From positions 63,523,040 through 63,587,039 of the forward strand of contig NC_080419.1 in assembly GCF_029873635.1 (NCBI RefSeq): 64,000 nucleotides of DNA, written 5' to 3'. The notes beneath the pieces are model-generated. The model was not told the DNA's origin. It did not search any database and worked only from the letters and a program-made list of their open reading frames with translations. This DNA comes from Malania oleifera (lineage: Eukaryota; Streptophyta; Magnoliopsida; Santalales; Ximeniaceae). A program made the position numbers and the translations under genes. The number at the start of each line of letters is the position of its first letter. Positions within the stretch are counted from its first letter, which is position 1. Below are positions 57,520 to 64,000 of the stretch, piece after piece.

Positions 57520-58063
57520 ACTCTTACATCTATCATCATTCCTAATTAATGTCAACTACAAGAGACCCCTTTTAAGCCAATTAAAGAGTAGGTAATCCAA
57601 AAAAGGAGGTGGCTAAGGAAGTGACTACCAAGGTTTCAAATTTTGATTTTGACTAAAATTTTTAGGCTTCAAAAATATGGAAATTTCGACGGAAATTCAG
57701 ATATCGGTTTCGATTTTGATTTTAAAAATAATGAAAAGTAGTAATAAAAGCATGCAATTCTTGTATGAAGCTTTAGAAACCATTCAAATGCATAATAATG
57801 CATGATTTTTTAGAACTAAAATTACAAGGTGTAAAAGGTGCAGAAACTGTAACATAATAAGGCTAGTAAAAACATATTCAATTAACATAAATGAAATTCA
57901 TAAATCGGCTAAATGTTTAGTATAAAAAGACACAAAGTTTTAGACATAAATTGTCAAATAAAATATTGTATATAATATCTAAGTTTAATTTTTATTATAA
58001 TTTCAAAAGTTTGAAAGCTACAATTCATAAATTTTAAATCATTGTGACTACTGAATGTAAGCG
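57520..58063. other. Spacer with GAAATTTC-rich segment, first part
   Basis: No gene is seen. 57620-57740 has CTACCAAGGTTTCAAATTTT and several GGAAATTTC/GGAAATT motifs. A related sequence starts near 58350 with CTACCAAGGAATTTCGAGAT. Confidence 0.5.
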
Positions 58064-58320
58064 TCAAATTCCCCAAAGCACAGCACGCATAGAACACTTC
58101 CGCATCTTATCCTTTTTAAAAACCAATGAAAGAAACAAGCACGAGCTCCACCATCGACTTTGGCCATTCTTCACCAAGAATTCAAAAAAGTGAATTTGAC
58201 AAGCCCCAAGAAAAAGAGCGATGAACAAACAAATGAGACACATCTTCAAGGCTTTCCCACACACAAAACACATAGGAGACAATGCATAAGAAGGCCTCCC
58301 CACTCTGCAGAAGATGGTTG
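58064..58320 (-). pseudogene. LINE zinc-finger (zf-RVT) relic, minus strand
   Basis: On the minus strand two frames together give CFVCGKALK and, in the neighbouring frame, SLEDVSHLFVH, RSFSWGL and EEWPKSMVELVLVSF. This is the C-terminal zinc-binding region after the reverse transcriptase of plant L1 elements (C-x2-C...H...C). Only this fragment is clear; the sequence near 58640-58830 may be more of the same relic. Confidence 0.55.
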
Positions 58321-59086
58321 GTGTTAACTAGATTAAATGCTACCAAGGAATTTCGAGATTCTAGTAAATGTTGACTGAAATTTCGATATTTAAGTAAATA
58401 TTGATCGAAATTTCAAAATTCAGGAAAATTTCTGCTGTTCCCCTGAAATTTTCTGGAAATTATGGGGAAAAAGGAAAGAAAATTGGAGAGGGAAGTTTTT
58501 GCTGCTCTCTGCCTTCATTTTGTTTTCCCCACATGATTTCTTTGGTCCATTTTATTCAGCCCATGAGTATGCAGTGGAGACTGGAGAGATTTGATTCAAA
58601 TCTTAGTTTAGTCCTCAGTTCACTAGATGAGTCATGAGTCGTGACTAAAAAAATCAAAAAAAAAATCTTGAAGAGATGCTCTCAAATGCAAGTTATCCAG
58701 CTTCCACAAATTCATCAAGAAGCCGACAACCCTACCAATGAAAATATCCACACAATAATGCAAACAAAAGGAAACTTTTTTCTTTGAATTAGCCATGTAG
58801 CATGCATAAGCATACATGCCTCAAGATCTTTGACAAAAAGACTTCTTGCATTTCCACCTTTAAACCCCAAAAAGCAACCCTAGCCTTTATCTGCCTCCTG
58901 CCTCCACCTTCAAATTCTGAAAAGAAATCCTAGCCTTTGGCTCCACTTCAGTGCTCCACCCCTTCAACTCCTTACCTCTAGCCTTCGGCTTCATTCTCCA
59001 CCTCCATCTCCCAAGTCCCAGCCAGCAACGCGTCCTCCCATCTCTGCAATCTCCCTCTCGCACAAGCTGTGAACATGATAAAGTAG
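58321..59086. other. GAAATTTC-rich segment and C/T-rich stretch before the LINE
   Basis: 58345-58470 has a cluster of GAAATTTC/GAAATTTT motifs. 58850-59060 is pyrimidine-rich (CCTCCACCTTC-like), which would suit the 5' leader of the LINE that follows or an unrelated sequence. No clear gene. Confidence 0.45.
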
Positions 59087-60385
59087 GGAAGTAGTCGAGC
59101 AACAGCAGGCCAAGAAAGGGCTTTAGTTACTCGATATTCTGCATTAAAGACTCAGGTGACATCCTGGAAGGCTAAGGTTAACTATGTTTGCCACAATGAT
59201 GGGTGGATTGTCTTCAGATTTCAGCATGAAGAGGAACTGGTGGATGTTTTACAGAAAGGGCCTTATATGATACACGGGGCGACACTTCATCTGAAGAGCA
59301 TGCCTAAAAGATTTCAGTTTGACCTTAAAGAGAGAACTACCTTACCAGTCTGGGTTCAGCTCAGGAATCTCCCAAGGGAAATGTGGACTCCCTTGGCTAT
59401 AGGGAGGATCTGTTCTGAATTGGGTAGGCCTCTTTGTGTTGATAAACTCACTTCTTTGAGTGCAAGGGTAACATTCGCCAGGGTGCTGGTGGAAATTGAT
59501 GTTGCCAAAGAGATGAAATTTTGTGTGAAGGTCATGATTCCTAATGAGGAGCCAATGTACCAAGAAGTGGCATATGAAAATTTGCCTAGATACTGTTCCT
59601 TCTGCAAGTCGATTGGGCACACTATCAATTTCTGTAAAGAGAAGAAGGAGGTTGATGGGAAGCCTGGAGGGAAGGTGTGTGTGGCTAAGGGGTGTACCCC
59701 TGCTGGTATTCCTCTGTGCTCTGTCCGTGGTACTAAGGTGGATAATAAGGCGGTTGAAGTTTTGCCTGGGGTGTTGGCTGAGACTTTGGATGTGGTGGAG
59801 CTTGCTGTTTGCCATGTTCAGAATGTCTCTTCTTCCTCCTGCTTTGGTAGCCCCATTGCCGTCAGGGAGGCTTCCCCAACTGTATCTGCAGGGTTTGCTG
59901 CTGTCCTCTGTAAACCACAGGGGAATGGTAATAGTGACTTCTGTCCAGATTCAGAATTTGGAAACAGATCTCTGTCTCAACATTCAACAGTTCTGGCTGA
60001 TGATCTTGTTAACAAACTTGAGGATGATAGAGTCAATGTAATACATGAACTGGAGGATGATAAGGATGGGGCGAGGGAAGAACCTCCTGATGCAGGATTT
60101 AGGTTGAGGAATGGGATGAAGCAGCCGGATGAAGCAATTCCTGAGTCCACCACTTCTAACGTGGTGGCACCACTCCCCAAGGAGAAGGTTGAGGGAGTGG
60201 TTTGTGCTCTTCCTGTTATGGGAGGCTCTAACAAAGGGAAAGGTATGACTGCAACGAAGAATATGAAGCTTGGCACTCAAAATGATGAATTTGCTGTAGT
60301 AAAAAGTAAAAAGAGTTTGAAAAAGAATTTGGTTAACTCGCAGGTGTCTAGGAAGAGGGGGTCTAATCCCCTTCCCACCCAATGA
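59087..60385 (+). pseudogene. LINE ORF1, DUF4283 plus zinc knuckle (no start codon)
   Basis: The frame is open from 59087 but has no ATG before conserved sequence begins; reading from GTG at 59156 gives TSWKAKVNYVCHNDGWIVFR. The DUF4283 domain continues with VDVLQKGPYMIHGATLHL and LPVWVQLRNLPREMWTP. A CCHC knuckle CSFCKSIGHTINFC lies near 59598-59640. The remaining 240 residues are hydrophilic and low in conservation. ORF1 proteins of plant L1 elements bind element RNA. The frame is intact for over 400 residues, so decay is recent or mild here. The stop TGA overlaps the ORF2 ATG. Confidence 0.82.
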
Positions 60386-63300
60386 AGATTGCATCTTGGA
60401 ACATCAGGGGCTTAAACAAGCCCCTGAAGCAAAATGGGATCTCGGATCTCATTAGAAGAAATAAACTGGATGTCCTAGGCATTCTGGAAACTAAAATGTT
60501 TGACGTCAAGTTGAAAGACATGATGTGGAAGAAGTTTAGACTCTGGGAACAGGTTAATAACTTTGAGCTACATGGTGCTGGGAGAATTGTGGTGATTTGG
60601 AATCCTAGTACTGCTGTGGTGCAAGTATGTCATATGACAGCTCGGGCTATTCATTGTTGTGTGAAGTGTTTAGTCACTTCTAAAAGGTTCTTTGTCAGCT
60701 TCATTTATGGTTTCAACTCTTTGGTGGCAAGAAGAGGGCTTTGGTCTGATATTATTCATTCTAGATCTTCCTTTGCTGGACCTTGGCTCTTGTTAGGAAA
60801 TTTTAACTGTGTTGAATGCTGAAGAAAAGAGGAATGGGGTTCCCCCATCAGAATATGAAATGAAAGATATGAGAGAATGCTTTAATGTTGTAGGGCTTTC
60901 TGATATAAACTCTTCAGGGTGTTTCCTTACCTGGTCAAATGGAAGGGTGTGGTGTAAGCTTGATCGTGTGATGACCAATCAGGCCTGGCACTTGGAGGGT
61001 TTGAAGGCTTTTGCAAATTTCCAGTTCCCTGGAGTTCTGTCTGACCACTCAGTATCCCTTGTCTCCCTATTTGAGGAATTACAGCTGGGTAAATTACCTT
61101 TAAAATTTTTTAACATGTGGTCTAACCATGTGAATTTTCAAGAAATCATCTTGGAAGGTTGGAGGGGTGATGTGATGGGGTGTAAGCAATTCTGCCTTGT
61201 CAAGAAACTCCAGGCTCTGAAGAAAAACCCTTGAAAGAACTGAACTCCCTCCACTTCTCCCATATCTCTGTGAGAACTGATATGGCTGTAAAAGAATTGA
61301 TGGAGGCTCAGCAACTGTTGCATGATGACCCTGGTAATGTTGACTTACAGAAGAAGCTGGTAATTAAGAAAGGTAAAGCTCTTAGAATGGAGGAGGCAAA
61401 CAGATTGTTCTGTGCTCAGGTATCGAAGTGCAAATACCTTAAGGAATGTTATAGAGGTTCTGCATTTTTTCATGCTCTGATGCGAAGAAATTCCAATAGA
61501 AATCATATTGCTGCCATCACAAAGGCCAATGGGGAATTAACTAATTCTTTTGACCAGGTCATTGAGGAATTCTTGTGTCACTATAGACTGCTACTTGGTG
61601 AGGAGGTGCCTTGCACTGGTATAGATGGTCAGATTATTGCTAATGGTCCTTTACTAAGTGATTCTCTGAGTGCCCAAATGATTGTACCCATTATCGATGA
61701 GGAAATCAAGGAGGCTTTGTTCGACATTGGAGATGAGAAATCCCCTGGTCCTGATGGTTTCTCTGCGGGTTTCTTTAAAAAATCATGGAACACTGTTGGG
61801 GTTGATTTCGCAGATGCTGTGAAGGAATTCTTTGAAAGTGGAAAGCTACTTAAGCAGATCAACCATACCAGTATGGCCCTTATTCCTAAGACGAACCATG
61901 CGGTTGTGGTTAATGATTACAGGCCAATCTCTTGCTGCAACGTGATATATAAGGTGATATTGAAGGTGATTGCTGCTAGACTGAAGCCTGGTTTGGAGGA
62001 AATTATAAATCCTGCACAGGCTGCTTTTGTTAAAGGAAGAAGTATGGTCGAAAATATTTATTTAGTTCAAGAACTTGTTAGGGGATATGCAAGGAGGAGG
62101 GTTTCCCCTAGATGTATGTTTAAAATTGACCTCAAGAAAGCCTATGACTCCGTTTCTTGGTCTTTTTTGAATGATATGCTGCTGCAGCTGAATTTCCCCT
62201 CTGTTATGATATGTTGGATTATGGAGTGTGTCACTACCACTGCCTACTCTATTTCCCTAAATGGCAGGCTCCATGGCTTCTTCAAAGGAAAAAAAGGTCT
62301 CAGACAAGGGGATCTTTTGCCTCCACTTCTGTTTGTCATTTGTCTGGAGTACCTATCCAGACTGCTAAAAGCTGTGGAAAGGAACCCAGAGTTCCACTTT
62401 CATCCGAAGTGTGAAAGTCTGAGAATTACTCATTTGGCTTTTGCTGATGATCTAATGCTCTTCTCAAGAGGGGATAGCTCTTCTGTTGGCTTATGAATGG
62501 ATTGTCTGAAGTTGTTTGCTTGCTGCTCTGGGTTATCTGCAAACTGGCTGAAATCAAACATTTTCCATGCTGAAGTGAAGAAGCAGGATTTGGAAGATCT
62601 GCTACAGTTATCTGGGATGAGTAATGGGACCTTTCCTTTCAGATATTTGGGTATCCCGTTAGCTGCTTCTAGACTAAATTGTGCTCATTATGCTCCATTG
62701 GTGGGTAGAATTGATAAGCTGTTTAAAGGTTGGCCTGGACAAACACTTTCATATGCTGGAAGATTGGAGTTAATTAACTCAGTAATCCACGGTGCAGAAT
62801 GCTTCTAGCTTGCCGTATTTCCTATTCCAAAAAATGTTCTTGAGCAGATAGTGAAACTCTGTAGGGTGTTCCTGTGGGGTGGGAAAAGGAAACCCATGGT
62901 TTCTTGGAGGGAAGTCTGCCTCCCTAAATCTGAAGGAGTATTGGGAGTGTTCGACTTGAATGCGTGGAACCTTACTCTTCTTATGAAAGCTCTTTGGAAT
63001 GTTCATTCGAAGAAGGATTCGCTATGGACAAAATGGATACACCAGATTTACCTTTCAGAGTCTGATATTTGGGGAATTACATCTAAACAATGTGACTCTC
63101 CACTTTTTGTGAAGATGGTGGAAATCAAGTGCTTGCTGCTGCAATAGTGTGGAGGTACTGAGGAGGCTATCAGACTATTGTCTCGATGGGACTTGGCTAA
63201 TAGGTCCCGAGAGTGTTATGACTTTTGGAGAACTAAAGGAATTAAGGTTCTTTGGGTGAAGGAAATCTGGAAGAGTGGATGCACACCCAAATATGCATTC

Positions 63301-63717
63301 ATTCTTTGGCTGGGATTAAAAGGGAAGTTGTACACGAATGACAAACTTGTTGGTGATGAGGTTGATCAAGCCTGTGTGCTTTGCCGTGAGGAAGTTGAGA
63401 CATGCGACCACCTTTTTTTTTGGTGTAAATTTTCATTAATGGTATGGAATCGAATTAGAGAGTGGCTGGGACTGAAAAGAGCTATGACCTCTTTGAAAGC
63501 TGCTGTTAAATGGCTCCACAAAGAGGTTAAAGGAACTGGATACCAGGCAGTGGGAAGGAGAGTTGGATTTGCTACTACTGTGTACTTTTTGTGGCATTTT
63601 AGGAACAGGAAGAAATTTGAAGGGGTTGACATATCTCATGGGGACTTGGTGAGGGTGATCCAAAGACATGTCTTTAGAATTGTTTTTGACAAATATGACT
63701 TGTATTATGTTAACTAG
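60382..63717 (+). pseudogene. LINE ORF2: endonuclease, reverse transcriptase, zf-RVT
   Basis: The ATG at 60382 begins MKIASWNIRGLNKPLKQNGI with LGILETK, the N and E motifs of the apurinic-type endonuclease. The usual GDFN reads GNFN (about 60797), losing a catalytic Asp; a frame change near 60810 and another near 61230 flank VLSDHS, the closing motif. RT runs at 61231-62496: EKSPGPDGFSAGFFKKSW, MALIPKTNHAVVVNDYRPIS, MFKIDLKKAYDSVSWSFL and the intact catalytic box LAFADDLMLFSRG. In-frame stops are at 62494-62496, 62806-62808 and 63145-63147. A zinc-binding segment CVLCREEVETCDHLFFWC follows near 63376. The enzyme would nick target DNA and prime reverse transcription. Confidence 0.88.
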
Positions 63718-63900
63718 AGAACTTATGAGTATGACTTAGCTTGTACTTTGGATGTTTACTTTTGGATGGCTAGTTTGGCCCTTGGGTATGCCCGGGTTAC
63801 GTGTATTTTCTTTCATGATAGGGGTTCTCCCCCCTTGTACAGTGGCTATATTCTTTGATCAATATATTTACCCATTTTGATAAAAATAAAAAATAAAAAA
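63718..63900 (+). other. LINE 3' untranslated region and A-rich tail
   Basis: Follows the ORF2 stop at 63715-63717. It contains CTTGGGTATGCCCGGGTT and ends in A-rich repeats, as plant L1 3' ends do. Confidence 0.65.
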
Positions 63901-64000
63901 TCTCCAACCCTCACCCCAAAAAAAAAAATCTATTTACAAGATTGCGCGTCCTTAAATCCCTAATCTCCATTAACCTCTCCCGTTTACCCCCCTTAATCCT
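63901..64000. other. Window end, nothing recognised
   Basis: Pyrimidine-rich sequence with an A run at about 63918-63928. No feature is supported. Confidence 0.5.

Larger units (their letters stand above)
59087..63900 (+). mobile_element. L1-type LINE retrotransposon, nearly full length
   Basis: This plus-strand non-LTR element has ORF1 (59087-60385), ORF2 (60382-63717) and a 3' tail ending in an A-rich repeat TAAAAATAAAAAATAAAAAA (about 63880-63900). ORF1 lacks a clear initiator, so the 5' end is probably truncated or altered. I could not find a target duplication. Confidence 0.85.

Noticed and set aside
1..64000. CRISPR arrays, operons or a bacterial-type defence system
   Set aside because: The sequence is plant nuclear DNA with spliced genes and retroelements; no regularly spaced repeats or polycistronic gene blocks are present.

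Overview
The window is nuclear DNA of a flowering plant, most likely a eudicot. It is AT-rich, full of plant-type LTR retrotransposons, LINEs and hAT/Harbinger-like DNA elements, and carries one recognisable host gene: a spliced minus-strand gene for an isoleucyl-tRNA synthetase of the cytosolic eukaryotic type. Domain and clade names rest on recognised motifs, not on a search. LAYOUT. 1-25170 is a four-level nest of retrotransposons. The base (Copia-0, minus strand) is a degenerate Copia gag-pol whose gag is split at 1886/25079. Into that gag inserted Copia-1 (Tork-like, minus, 1887-25078, 5-bp target duplication ACCAT). Into the left LTR of Copia-1 inserted Copia-2 (Sirevirus-like, minus, 2408-21463, duplication ACATC). 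Into the left LTR of Copia-2 inserted Gypsy-1 (Tekay-like chromovirus, plus, 3043-12371). A 666-bp hAT-like MITE (340-1005) also sits in Copia-0. From 25171 to 26999 is AT-rich spacer with a Tourist-like MITE (26379-26775). 27000-32579 is Gypsy-2, a short-LTR chromovirus with a C-terminal chromodomain. 33233-38644 holds twelve phased exons encoding the last 381 residues of the synthetase. The next exon upstream lies at 50770-50894 and reads one base short. The 12.1-kb intron between them holds a 6-kb hAT transposon (39244-45229, 8-bp duplication ATTCGGAC), a second hAT-like MITE (45372-45949) and an L1 relic. 52569-57514 is Copia-3, a small complete but dead element (duplication TTTAC). 58064-58320 is a minus-strand L1 relic, and 59087-63900 is a fuller plus-strand L1-type LINE with ORF1 and ORF2 joined by an ATGA overlap. 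HOW THE PARTS RELATE. No operon-like or defence system is visible; the logic is that of mobile DNA layered on itself and on a housekeeping gene. All elements look inactive: premature stops, frameshifts and damaged catalytic boxes occur throughout. The most interesting structure is non-coding: three unrelated LTR families share clustered GTCGAC-type palindromes between the LTR start and the TATA box, and the hAT element has CGTTAC subterminal repeats at both ends plus a Ser/Tyr/Gly-rich tail on its transposase.
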